NCBI GenBank assembly: GCA_020747015.1
Contig: JAGTJM010000035.1
Location: forward strand, 62,001 to 126,000
DNA length: 64,000 nucleotides
Reading direction: 5' to 3'
Source: Pyrenochaeta sp. MPI-SDFR-AT-0127
Lineage: Eukaryota > Ascomycota > Dothideomycetes > Pleosporales > Cucurbitariaceae
Positions 12,004 to 23,800 of this stretch are shown here, piece by piece; position 1 is the stretch's first letter; the number at the start of each line of letters is the position of its first letter. Both the position numbers and the translations under genes were made by a program. Under the pieces are notes generated by a model. That model was not told the DNA's origin, searched no databases, and was given only the letters and a program-made list of their open reading frames with translations.

Positions 12004-14310
12004 ATGATGGCAGCGAAATCGCCGAGAAAGCTACCAGTATCGGAGGACATTGACGGTATGATGGGTAGTACTGAACAAAATCCCCAGAGTGGAAAGAAGG
12101 ATCACGAGGAGAGCCAGAGAAAGAGGTGGTGGAATGTGTGGAAACGATGGCACGAAGGGCAAGAGAGTGATTGGTGGTTTGCTAGTACTGGGATACCGTT
12201 AGTACTTCAAATTTTATCCAGCTATGTGCTTTATCATGCTGATCGTCATTATAGGCTTCTAGCAGCTACCCTTGGCCCGCTGGCCAACGTCTCCTCCATC
12301 GTCGCTCTGGTGACGAACTGGAGGCAAACCAACTACATCGATGGTACCTATGTGCCGGATTTCGAAGGCGTACCGTACGCGGATCCACGGTGGTGCTATT
12401 GGATCAATGTTGTCTCTCTAATCTGCGGCTTCCTGGGCAACTTCTTCCTTTTGCTCAACTTCACGCAAAGAATCCGGTACATTATTGCTCTTCCAGCCAC
12501 AATATTCTTCTGGTACCTCTCATCCGGCTTCCTCATTGCTATCACCGTCTGCATAAACATTTATGAGCCGCCCAGTCGGCCAGAACAGGGCTATACGCAG
12601 GGCTTTTGGTACGCAATCGTAGCGGCAGCTTTCTACACACTCTGCTCTATGATCCTTATGCTCAACATGCTGGGCTATTTCCTAGGACACTACCCTGAGA
12701 ATTTCGCGCTTAGCGATAGTCAGCGAACGTTGATCCTGCAAACTATGGCGTTCTTCATCTGGCTTGGAGGTGGTGCAGCAGTCTTCATGAAGATTGAGGA
12801 GAATGCTGGCGAGGTCGGTTGGGCCTATGCCGACGCGCTCTACTTTTGCGATGTGACCATCCTGACGGTCGGCTTCGGCGATCTCGTTCCCACAACTAAT
12901 GTCGGCCGAGGCATCGTCTTTCCATTTTCGGTTGGTGGTATCATAACTCTCGCTCTCATTGTATCTTCACTATACAAGGCAGTACGTGAGCTCGGCGAAG
13001 AGAATATTGTACAGAAACATATTGGACGCATGCGCGAGCGGGCTCTTGAACGCACTGTTACTAACAGCTTCGATCTGCGTCATCGCGAACACGATGCCCA
13101 TCATCTTATCAGGAAACGCACACTAGGTTATCCAAGAATCAGCGCACCCACACAACCAAGACCTTATAGAGCGGCTATGGCCGAAACTGCACAGCATGCA
13201 CCAACGTTCCCACGGGTGGCAGGTGTACTCAAGATCAATCGAAAACCTAAGCTAATGCTTCTGAAAGAGGAAAAAGACCGCTTCGAAGCAATGCGAAAGA
13301 TTCAATCTGATTCCAAGAAGTTCAAGAAATGGATGGCACTAGCTTGGTCCGTTACTACATTCTCTACCCTGTGGTGTGTCGGAGCAGTCGTCTTTTGGCG
13401 GGCCGAGAGAGACGCACAGAATATGTCGTATTTCCAAGCCCTGTACTTTTGCTACATCAGCTTGTTGACCATTGGTTATGGAGATCTTGCACCAAAGACA
13501 AATGCTGGGCGTTGCTTCTTTGTCATATGGAGCCTAATAGCCGTGCCTACCATGACGATTCTAGTGTCGGATCTAGGAGACACCGTCGTGGCCAAGTTCA
13601 AAAAGTGGAGCGATGAGCTAGCCGACTTCACAGTATTGCCCAAGGAGGGCATTTGGCGATCATTTCTTGACAAACACCCTTGGCTTATGAATTGGTTGCA
13701 GCGCCGACTTGACAGCAGAGCGGCTAAGAAACGCATAAGAAAAGGCTTTGACACCATGGATCCACAGACTGATAATACCGCGAATACATCTAACCCTCCT
13801 CAGGAAGTTGTGAACGATCCCGAAGCTGCCGACCTAGAATTAACCAGGAATCCAACCATGGCCGCCCTTGCTGCTGAAGCCGAACGAGATTCTACGATGA
13901 TACCAACACACGCATCGCTTTCCAGGCGTCTCGCGCTCAGTATCAGAAAAGTTTCACTCGATCTTCGACTTGCGGAGTCAAAATGTTACTCCTACGAGGA
14001 TTGGGTCGAATTCACCCGATTGATTCGTCTCACGACGCTCGAACGCTTGAATCGTGATTTGGGCACTGTGACCACCGAGAATGAAAACGAAGAGGGATTG
14101 GTGAATTGGGACTGGATTGGCGATGATAGCCCGATGCTGTCAACGATGAGCGAGAGTGAGTGGCTACTTGAACGGCTTTGCGAGAGCCTTGTTAGGCTCG
14201 AACGAAGAAAAGAGATGGCTTGTGATAAGAGGGATCTTGAAGCAATGAGGAGTATGGAAACAAAGCGTGCTGATCCACCTGCGCGACCACTGACAATAGA
14301 GTCGACTTGA
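12004..14310 (+). CDS. Outward-rectifying two-pore potassium channel, TOK1-like
   Basis: A plasma-membrane K+ channel of the fungal TOK family (eight membrane spans, two pore loops), which lets K+ leave the cell on depolarisation. It is one uninterrupted frame of 768 residues. Two selectivity filters are clear: TVGFGDLVPTTN near residue 288 and TIGYGDLAPKTNAGR near 489, each preceded by a pore helix (DALYFCDVTIL, QALYFCYISLL) and followed by a hydrophobic segment. Several further spans fill residues 55-280. A long cytosolic loop separates the second pore from the first, and the C-terminal 250 residues are hydrophilic. The start may be either of two adjacent ATG codons (12004 or 12007). The lack of introns is unusual in this window but needs no special explanation. 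Confidence 0.95.
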   Translation: MMAAKSPRKLPVSEDIDGMMGSTEQNPQSGKKDHEESQRKRWWNVWKRWHEGQESDWWFASTGIPLVLQILSSYVLYHADRHYRLLAATLGPLANVSSIVALVTNWRQTNYIDGTYVPDFEGVPYADPRWCYWINVVSLICGFLGNFFLLLNFTQRIRYIIALPATIFFWYLSSGFLIAITVCINIYEPPSRPEQGYTQGFWYAIVAAAFYTLCSMILMLNMLGYFLGHYPENFALSDSQRTLILQTMAFFIWLGGGAAVFMKIEENAGEVGWAYADALYFCDVTILTVGFGDLVPTTNVGRGIVFPFSVGGIITLALIVSSLYKAVRELGEENIVQKHIGRMRERALERTVTNSFDLRHREHDAHHLIRKRTLGYPRISAPTQPRPYRAAMAETAQHAPTFPRVAGVLKINRKPKLMLLKEEKDRFEAMRKIQSDSKKFKKWMALAWSVTTFSTLWCVGAVVFWRAERDAQNMSYFQALYFCYISLLTIGYGDLAPKTNAGRCFFVIWSLIAVPTMTILVSDLGDTVVAKFKKWSDELADFTVLPKEGIWRSFLDKHPWLMNWLQRRLDSRAAKKRIRKGFDTMDPQTDNTANTSNPPQEVVNDPEAADLELTRNPTMAALAAEAERDSTMIPTHASLSRRLALSIRKVSLDLRLAESKCYSYEDWVEFTRLIRLTTLERLNRDLGTVTTENENEEGLVNWDWIGDDSPMLSTMSESEWLLERLCESLVRLERRKEMACDKRDLEAMRSMETKRADPPARPLTIEST

Positions 14311-15468
14311 AGCATAAGCTACGGAAGTATTAGCATACTAGGACATCAGGTTATATATGACCAATATTTAAACTGTCTACTCACTGAATGCCTAAATACA
14401 CTTCTAGTATATTCTAGTGATAATTATAATACAGCTCCCTAAAAACTTAGTCTGCGACCTCAGGAGTATCTATATTCAATGAGGACGGTGAACTAGCTTG
14501 ATCGTTTATTAAAGTCACCTACAGAACGGGTGTACTATTTGGAGATTGGACCCTTGCCTTGCTGGAGCTTTCCTTTCTTTTATATGATACATTGCTATCA
14601 TCGTTAGTATGTTAAAGAATGTCAATCAAGATGGAATCAATTACCGCATGAATGGGCCTATCGTTTCCTAAATATTACCGTTGTGCCGTGCAATTTTACC
14701 TTCCTCTCGTTCTTGCCCCTCTCTTACAAAGATCTGAAGTAGATATCATGAAATGGCTCCTATATTGCCATCCTCCCTGTCAAGGTGTGGACCGGCGGAC
14801 AAAGCACAGTGTCTCAAAGAAAATGGAAATTCGGCCATGCACTGTCCTGTCTGGGTTTTCAAAACAGATCTTCACGGCTGTTACTTTACCGTACTTTCGA
14901 TTGCCCCGGCCTGCGCGATCTTTGAAGCTGGCATTCTTTCACTCAAAGTCCGCATATCCGCAACTCCGCAGCCCGAGCTCCACATCTCGAAAACGGTTCG
15001 CTCTCGGTGCCACGCAATATATGCGCAGTTTTCGTCCGCCATATCAATGAGACAGCCGAGACGTCCCGGGCCTTCCAGAACTAGGATAGCACTCCGTATA
15101 CACCAAATTTGGTTGATGCTGCCCCAAGATCGAGAGGAGCGGAGAGTCGCCACACGGGAATGGCGCCGTGATCGACGTACACTATACCTTATAGTTGTCA
15201 GCAGTTAAGCAATACGCGGCTAGCCAACGGGCCGTTGCTTCACTCCAAAACCTTATTGCGATGATTGCTATGTCAGAGAGGCATACAGTGTGAGAGGGGT
15301 CCTGCTGCGGAGCCGGATCCATGTCGGTGCCGGTACGATTTGGCTACAAAAACCTCCGGCCTTCCCATACCAACAGGATCCTTACGACTACAAACATTGA
15401 TACATTCACTTGAATGCAAAAAGTCATTTTGGTAATCTTCATTCAACGACTTCAACTACAACCTCAGG
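14311..15468. other. Intergenic, AT-rich proximal part, P450 promoter distal
   Basis: About 1.16 kb. The first 330 bases are clearly A/T-rich, with short near-palindromic A/T motifs (for example CTAGTATATTCTAG near 14404). The rest is of normal composition. Open frames at 14652-15050, 14753-15208 and 14881-15153 overlap on both strands and have no family I recognise. The last 200 bases contain closely spaced CGG/CCG triplets (about 15307-15340), which might bind a zinc-cluster regulator; that is speculative. Confidence 0.5.
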
Positions 15469-17258
15469 ATGATGGAAGCCAACGCTACCATGCCTGAGTT
15501 GACAATTCTAAAACCTCAGACAATTACAGGCTTCTCGCAGACGCTGCAGACATTCGCAGTCGCTACTTTGATTCTCTCATTGTGCTCGTACATTCCGAAG
15601 CTCAGATACAAAGCGCAATTAGCAAAAATTCCCATCGTCGGTGATGCAAACATGCAATCAATGACCATCAAGAAGCTATACAGTGAAGGCTATGAAAAGG
15701 TAACGTTATGATGAGGATTTGGTGTTAATTTGCTAACAGTAGCATAGTTCAAAGATTCTGCCTTTCGAGTGGTGACCGTAGATGGTATGGAATTCTCGCT
15801 TGAATTAAGAAAACTTTCTACTGATGCAATGCAGGAGACGATAACGTTATTGTTCCTGCGAGGTTCTTGCCCGAGCTCAGAAAACTTCCTGACAATGTTC
15901 TCAGCAATTCGAGGAATATAGATAGTGTAGGTAGTATCTTAATCATTCACTGTATCCATAACGCTAAGTAACTACAGCTTCTGGAGGTCAAGTACACCAA
16001 GGTCACAATAGGCGCATTGAGTGCACACTCTCTCAAGGCTGATCTCACACCTTCTCTGCGTATGTAAACTCATCTCCTGCTTGGAAACATGTCGCTTACA
16101 GTGCTAAGCTCGAATTAGCCCAATAATTTCTGCTGAGGTTGCTACAGCTGTGAAGCGGCGCCTGCCACCTTGCGACGAATGGACAGAAGTTGATATTCTG
16201 AGCAAGCTTGTCGACATTGTTGCCCAAGTCTCGGGTTGCATTTTTGTAGGCCCAGTCCTCGCACAAGATCCAGATTACTTGTTTTGCTGTGCTAACTACT
16301 CTACCTTCATCATGGACGCCGTTCAAGAGATAAAAAGCATACGCCCGGTGTTCCGGCCGTTCTTGGCCCCTCGTCTTCCAGTCGTTCGACGCCTTCGAGA
16401 GATGGAGCAGAGACTAATGAAGCATTTGAGTCCGATTGTAAAGGAAAGACAGGAAGCGGCGAAGAACGATCCCAACTGGCAGCAACCTGACGATATGTTG
16501 CAGTGGCTGCTCAATCGCAGTGACGAATACGGCACCCTTCCCGTAGAGCAGCTAGTATCCGTGCAGCTTGGACTTATTTTTGGGGCTATCCACACAACTT
16601 CGATGACTGCGACAAACGTCTTGTTTACACTAGCAGTAATGCCTGGGGATTCCGACCTACTCCGTGAGGAGATGAGACATGTTTTGGCTGCAAACGACAA
16701 CAAATTTACGAATAAAGCAATGCAGCAGATGGAGAAGCTGGATAGCTATATGAAGGAAGTCATGCGCCTCTTTCCTTTGGGAACATGTACGTCCTCCTCT
16801 CATTCTATTTGAAGGGCTGACGTGTTTTTGTAGCCAACTTCGGCCGCCGCGTTCTCAAAGGCATTACTCTCTCTAATGGCCAACACATCCCACCAGGTGT
16901 TATGATCGAGGCTCCCACACTTGAGATCTACATTGATCCAGCATACTACCCAGACAGCGCTACGTTTGACGGACTCCGGCACTTTAAGCTACGTAGTGGT
17001 AGTAAAGCTGCCGACGCTCGGCACCAATTTGTTATCGCAAATGAAACAAATCTATCCTTTGGATATGGAAATCATGCGTGCCCTGGTCGCTTCTTTGCGA
17101 CGAACGAAATCAAAATGATTCTCGCAAGATTGATTCTGGACTACGACATCAAAATGCCTGATAATGGGAAGCAGGAGAGGTATCAACCAATTGAGTTTGG
17201 ACCTTTTATAACGCCAGCACCAGGGAACATGCTGATGTTTAAGAAGGTGGAGGTGTAG
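15469..17258 (+). CDS. Cytochrome P450 monooxygenase, ent-kaurene-oxidase-like fungal family
   Basis: A membrane-anchored P450 likely to hydroxylate a hydrophobic substrate; the substrate cannot be read from sequence. Six exons fit by phase: 15469-15699, 15748-15784, 15835-15926, 15978-16059, 16109-16786 and 16834-17258, giving 514 residues. An N-terminal hydrophobic anchor (about residues 26-42) precedes the proline-containing linker. The I-helix reads GAIHTTSMT, with the His-Thr-Thr seen in this fungal family in place of Asp/Glu-Thr. The ExxR motif is EVMR near residue 364. The haem loop is FGYGNHACPGRFFA, with Cys about 456. Overall it resembles P450s of fungal terpenoid pathways. Splicing before exon 5 uses an unusual TAAG acceptor, because the preceding ACAG leads to a stop. 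Neighbours do not form an obvious biosynthetic cluster. Confidence 0.92.
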
Positions 17259-17708
17259 ATAGAAAGCTAGGCAACTGTCTTTACCGAACAACAACAAGAC
17301 AAGAACTAGGGTAAGGAGGGTAAGGTACGGGTGGCGTCTTCTCAAGCAAAACTCTTGTTCGTCTTATCTTATTTCTTGTCATCATACTTGTAATTTAAAG
17401 AGAGAAATAAGCTCTGTTTCTCTTGTGTCCTAATTAATTCCTCACTTCTTATTAGTCTACACTATGATGCGTATCAAGCTAGAGCACTAGTACAGCACTT
17501 TTGTCATATATTAGTAGAATCAAATTTAGATAACTGATGTATATACATATCTTCTGATATCTCTTTAAATATCAGTTCCGCCAATACTATTTTACAGATT
17601 TATCACTAAAGCATACCCAACTATATTTCATTAAATCTCCACATACTGTCTTTATTCTCCAAGGCTGCTGTGGTCTTCTCTAATTTCTCTAGTTTCCTCA
17701 CCAGACGA
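17259..17708. other. AT-rich intergenic stretch between P450 and DUF3176 relic
   Basis: About 450 bp rich in A and T, especially 17380-17640, with many TA steps and small palindromes such as GATATCTCTTTAAATATC. No gene seen. It contains the 3' ends of two convergent genes. Confidence 0.6.
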
Positions 17709-18985
17709 TCAGAATCCAGGTTGATGTCTTGCCGCTTGCAGTCTAGCCAGGATCAGAGGCGAAGATTTCCATACTGGCACGCGATGTTGCTTCGTTAATT
17801 GGGTGATTGCTAGCAAAAAGATGGTCGTGCAGAGCCATAGCATGATGGGCAAGATCAGCCATGTAATTGCTAAGCGAAAGTATGGTTCTAAGTTCTCCAC
17901 TACTCTGTCGACCATCTCAGCGCTGTGGGGCGATCGTCCCATCCTACATGCGCTGTCAGTGACATGCGAACCCGATCATTGATTGCATACCCATTTGTGA
18001 GGCTGACAGCCACGTTATTCATTCTAGCTGCCACCAGGTCTGATTCATTCGATTGAGTAAACTCATCATATATCAAGAGTATGAGTGGGTCGTCTTCATT
18101 TCGATTGCTATTCAGAAGATCCTGTGATAGACAACGCAAAAGGATTGTACTGTCGTACACGTTGTAAGCGTTGACACAAGCAGGTATACCATCGACTGTT
18201 CCGCAGTTTCGATAGTTTGGAAAACCTATATTTGGAGTCCACAACCAGTTCGGATCCCTAGTCAGCGCCAGGCCCTGGCTTAAGAGTACCGTGTCTGTTT
18301 GTTGTCCCTGGGTCGTCGTGCTGTACGTGTGGACGCAAAGCTCGAAAGTGACCTTGAGAAAAGTGATGGGAAAGTTTTCCGTGGTGCTGCCACTAATAGG
18401 AGTTGCACTTTCCAGGGAGAAATATATATCCGTGAAGTCGTTGATTGCCGGCTAATGGGGATCTGGGCTCCACATTTGGAAAACAAGCGGCTTCCCATAC
18501 ATAACTTGAGCAATCATTTCGAGATAGGTCTCGTTATATGCAGAATCCACTGCCCCATCTATAACACATGCCGTGTAGTTGGTCGTACAGCCAAATGTTG
18601 CATTAATCACTGGCTGATACGTATGCGCACAAATGCCAAGCGATTTGTAGCTCCCCCACACACATTTCGCGCCGGGGCATTGGCCTTGCACTTCCGAATA
18701 GCTTATGGTATCTCGAGAGAATGCGTCCATTGCTCCATGAATAATCTCTTTGCCCTTGGTCTCGCCTGGGCTCACCGTGAAGTTGTTTGCTCTTGCTATT
18801 CTTACGCCGGTGGTCGATTATACCTTACGTTCTCCGAAACCAATGGCTTGCTGTGCGAGGGTTGAGAAGGCAACGAGAAGCACAGTGGTTGATGCTCCCA
18901 ATACAGCCAAATGTCTGCCGGAGCTTGGCCGTCGAAATTGTGTTATTTGCATACTTTGCTCATACTCATAATTGCATAGTCCCAT
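17709..18985 (-). pseudogene. DUF3176-family membrane protein, 5'-truncated and interrupted
   Basis: Remnant of a fungal DUF3176 membrane-protein gene of unknown function. From the ATG at 18985 it encodes a segment matching the middle of such proteins (RRPSSGRHLAVLGAS, then LAQQAIGFGE), the Cys-rich extracellular part (CPGAKCVWGSYKSLGIC, later LCVHTYSTTTQ) and the C-terminal span with VPVWKSSPLILARL. A clean 47-nt intron at 17944-17990 joins the last exon in frame, so the gene was once spliced. The N-terminal DUF3176 domain with its transmembrane helices is missing. Near 18794-18831 a 33-nt stretch with stops interrupts the frame and is too short for a normal intron. A TAG lies in frame at 18454-18452. 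A 53-nt intron with a weak GTTATG donor could remove that TAG, so expression is not excluded. Confidence 0.65.
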
Positions 18986-20868
18986 ATAAGAGACAGACTA
19001 CCCAATGGGCCATGAGACGCGCTATCGAAAGTTTCGATATACCGCGCCCCACAGCCACATCAGTATTTTGTACCTTGATCCATATAGGCGGATTGGAAGG
19101 TAAACTATACGCTAAATGTATCAAAGATATAAGACAGCACGATACTGTTTTTGACTACTCCTGATATATTGCATCACTCGATGTGGAGAGGATAAGAACA
19201 GGCTCAAATCCAAGTGGAGTTTCCCAGCTTTCCTCGGATACATCATTTTCTCTTTCGATTGACTTGTGTTGAGTTGGTCAGAAATTAAGTCAAGGGCCAA
19301 AACACGGTTTTCAGAAGATATATAAAGGAAATGCCAGTCTTTCCACCAGCCAATGTGCCAGTCGAATCAGTTCTGGGTCTGTTCGCTTAAATAGCCTGGA
19401 CATGTAGTGCGCCGCATGGTTATCTTTACGTTCGCCCTATGTACTTCTTCACATAGTCAAAATTTGGTCTTGCCTCATTTAGGAGCGTGAAGGACATATA
19501 AGGAGCCTCGACTCGACTATCTGTGCATTTGCAATTAGATAGATACTGAATGAAAAGGATCCAAAATGATCGAAATACCCATGATTGTCGAATGATGAAG
19601 AGCAAGGTCATGGTATTAATGGAATAGCCCTGATAATCTTTAGCAGTTCTAGCTTTTGAAGCAGGAAGTTCAACGCGCAATTCTAATCTATGTCCATAAA
19701 AGCAGGTCAGATTTCTGTGTATGCGGGAGGCACTTGCAGCTCAGCTTCACTGAGCTATTATAGCAGAAAGAACACATTCACCTGGTAACCTCTCGAGACA
19801 CACGGTAAGACTCCGGATTACTTTAGTGGTCTTCTCGGCTAGATTTCCGTTTGGGCTTTTCGTTGTTATTATCGTCATCACATGGATCTGAAGCTTTCAA
19901 GCAACTTTTCAGACTACAATGAATGAGGTAGACCACTTAACTATGCCATTGCAAAAGTTGCGCAGATCACCCCTCGCAGAGCACGATTGAGATGATCTGC
20001 TTGGGTTATCAGACAAAGGTATGTTGCAAAGGCGTGTTCTCACAATCAAATGAGTGGAACTCGGCCTAAACTGTTCGCAGCTAGTAGCGCATTAAACTTG
20101 GCCATGCATTTGGCTAATAAGAGAACGAAATGTGGCACGTATGTGTGGGGTGATTCAAGCCACTGCTCCTTCAGTTCCGCTCCACCGTGATGAGTCTGTA
20201 CGGTATACGGCCGCGAATCGCAAAGTCGGCTAGTGTGCCGGCCCGGCTGCTCCCCGACCTCCGGCCACCTGCAATCGCAGTTCCTATGTCGTGTTGATTG
20301 AACATGCCGTGCTACAAATAATTTTGTAGTGAATCTCATGACTCAAGAGATGCTGCACTTTATATTTGGACTTTGTCGCGGTTCCAGCATTACGGATGAC
20401 AACTGCAGGAAGCCGTCTGGTCTCCAAACTTTGAGGTTCGCAAGGAGTCGCTCGATTAGGAAGATCCTGGATCGAAGCGAGCCGACTGGTGGTTAGCGCT
20501 GATGGTCTGTTCTGGGCAGCCACAGGCTTCGCATAGGAGGTGTCATCAGGCCAATCTTCCAAGCCTGCATCGAGACACTTCTAGTCATGATGCGGTGAAG
20601 TAATCGCATTTGTCCGCTGGTCTTTAATTGGGGACAATCCACATCGTTACCGCAGCGTCCGCTTCAGATCAGATATTGCGAACTTTAAGCTGGCCAGGGT
20701 GTAATTGCCTTGGTTCCTGATACGACACGGTAGGATCAAAACGCTTGCGCTTTCAGGCACCGACTTTTGGTCCCTATAACAACACGTATTTGCTCGCTTG
20801 CCACATGGACCACTTTCAGTAACATCCTTCAACTCTCCATATCATTCTCTTGATAATCAACTTCGAGT
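18986..20868. other. Gene-poor stretch upstream of the ABC transporter
   Basis: About 1.9 kb in which I find no supportable gene. Open frames (for example 19426-19680, 20046-20339 and 20284-20562 on the minus strand) are short and unrecognised. The missing 5' part of the DUF3176 gene should lie at the 19-kb end but is not there. The last 200 bases presumably hold the ABC transporter promoter. Confidence 0.55.
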
Positions 20869-23800
20869 ATGGGTACTCTCAGCGACAACAAACCGCCACC
20901 ACCGCCTGCGGTGACTGCTGAAGCGGCGACTGCTGCACTCACTGCCGAAACCATCGAGGTCGGAACGACACAAAACGATGGTATTGTCAAATTGGCAGAA
21001 GAGTCAGATAGCAGCGTCGCAGAAAAGAAGAAGCCTCCGCAGGCTAGTCTGATGAACTATTTCGTACGTGGCTGCCCATTGATATCTATCAGCCGCTAAT
21101 TGTCTTGACCAGCGGGTGTTCTCCTATGGGACCAAGTTTGACTACTTCTTGATTTTGGTGTGCTGCCTCACATCTATTGGCTCAGGTATCGCTATGCCAT
21201 TGATGAACATTGTCTTCGGTACGCTCACTCTCTCCAAGGCGGTTTCCAAGGTATTGATATTTTATAGGTGAACTAGTTGGTAACTTCACAAACTACTTCA
21301 TACCGGGGACATCAATTACACGAGATGAGTTTCAAGCAGAGATTAATCGGCTGGCGCTTTTCATCGTCTACCTGTTCATTGGCAAATTTGTCATGTCATA
21401 CCTTGCAATGGTGAGAATCGCACTTCGCCTTGCTGATGTAGTACTGATATAGCATAACAGCTCTCTATTCGAATTAGCGGTCTGCGAATGTCTGCTGCTT
21501 TACGCCTCGCATACCTACGCGCTTTGTTCGCCCAGCCAGTCAGTGTTATTGACACCATCAGTCCTGGCAAGGTCTCTACTCGCATCACCACTTCTGCGAA
21601 TACCATCCAGCTCGCTATATCACAACATCTTGCTATGTTGTTCCAGTCGCTTGCTTTCACAATCGGACTGTATGTCGTCGCTTTTGTCAAAGCTTGGCTC
21701 CTCACTTTGGTCGCCTCCGCATCGCTGCCTTTCATCCTCATCGTCTACGGGGCTCTGATCCCCCCATTCATGCGCATACACAAAATTACAGAGAAGCATC
21801 ATGATGATGCTTCATCAATAGCATATGAGATGTTCTCTTCCGTGCGCATCGTGGTTGCCTTTGGCGCTGAAGCCAAATTGGCGAGGCAGCATGAACAATT
21901 GTTAGACAAAGCAGCTAAAAATGAGAGAACTGGCGCCACTTTGATGGGTTTGATGATGTCTCCGTCGATGTTAGGCATGTATGGAACGTTTGCCATCACC
22001 TTCTGGTTTGGCATCAAGCAGTACGATGAGGGCAAAATTCCAGACGTCGGCGTGATCACCATCGTCCTCTTCTCCGTCATGAGTGAGTCTCCTGACACAA
22101 ACTGAACAAAGCCACGCGCTGACTAGTTTTCCTTCTCTTGTAGTGGCTGTAATGAATATTGGTCGATTAGCAGGTCCTATTATCGCAATTGGGAAGGCAG
22201 CCTCGGCAGCTACCGAACTTTTTGCGACAATCGATACTCCAGTCCCAGATACATCTGGCCTCCGAGAGCCTGATATTACCGCCGATGCCGATATTTTGTT
22301 TGAGAATGTCGCGTTCTCGTATCCGAGCAGGCCAAACGTCCAGATTCTTGAAGGCCTTGACTTGAACCTCCAGGCGGGGAAGGTCACTGCAATTGTTGGA
22401 CCGTCCGGTGAGTGTCTCCTTACCGACCTGTGTGGTATATATGCTGATTTCTGTCTCTTCCTTCGTAGGCTCTGGAAAGAGTACAATTGTAGGTCTCGTC
22501 CAGAGATGGTATGACCTGCTCGGGACTACCGCTCTACCAACGGCGACCGACCAAACAGAGGCCTCGGCGCCTGCTGAAACAGTCGACAAGGAAGTAGACA
22601 CTCCAAAGAAATCCAAGTGGTTTGGAAAAAGTAAAGCCCCTAAAGACTCGTCCAAGGGCGGGAAGGCCGATAAGAAGTCTGCGGATGACTCAAAGAAAGA
22701 AGAGGAGGAGGTCGATCTCGGCCCAAATACATGCACCGGCACAATTCGAGTTGGGAGTACAAATCTGCGGGATGTCGACCTCAAGTGGTGGCGCTCACAG
22801 ATTGGGCTCGTCCAACAAGAACCTTTTCTCTTCAACGATACGTTGTATAATAACGTCGCCTTTGGTCTCTGTGGCACTCGATACGAGGACCTAGGAAAAG
22901 ACGAAAAGATGAAGATGGTGGAAGAGGCATGTCGTGAGGCATATGCCGAAGAGTTTATCTCACGACTGCCTCAAGGTTTCGAAACACTTGTAGGTGAGAG
23001 TGGCATTAAGCTCTCAGGAGGTCAACGCCAGCGCATTGCTATTGCGAGGAGCATCATCAAACAACCACCCATACTCATCCTGGATGAGGCTACTAGTGCA
23101 ATCGACGTACGCACAGAGCGTATTGTTCAGCAGGCACTCGATCGTGTGTCGAAAAATCGAACCACAATCGTCATCGCTCATCGGCTCTCTACGATTAAGC
23201 GAGCAGACAAGATTGTTGTGTTGCGGCAAGGGAAACTAGTCGAACAAGGCACCCACGATGAGTTGCTCAAGACCGAAGCGGGTGTGTACTACGGCCTCGT
23301 CCATGCACAAGAACTCGCAATGGAGGCCGATGAGAACGACTCCACAGATTCAACGCTCGAAAGGACCAAGACTGCCGACACCGAGCATTCTGAAGTACAC
23401 GAGCGCGGTAGTCGTGCATCAGAAGAAGATCCCGAATACAAGAACAAAGGTCTTTTTGCCAGTTTTGGCCGTCTTCTAGTCGAGCAACGCCACCACTGGA
23501 TCCTTTACAGCATCGCTATCATCGGTGTCCTGGGCGCTGGAGCTGTCTATCCGCTACAAGCATACATCTTCGCCAGCATCATCAATGTTTTCACACTCAC
23601 AGGCGATGATCTCGTTCGCGAAGGAAACTTCTGGGCCGGCATGTTCGGTGTCCTGGCTGCGGGTGTTGGAGTTGCATACTTCGTCTTGGGCACGGCTGCG
23701 CACCTAATTTCGATTGCGGTAACTCGGTACTATCGACAAGAGTACTTGGACAACATGATTCGAAAGCGCATCGCTTTTTTCGATGATCAAGGACATAGTC

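Noticed and set aside
18299..18865. 188-codon plus-strand frame
   Set aside because: Antisense to the DUF3176 relic, whose minus-strand reading matches a known family.
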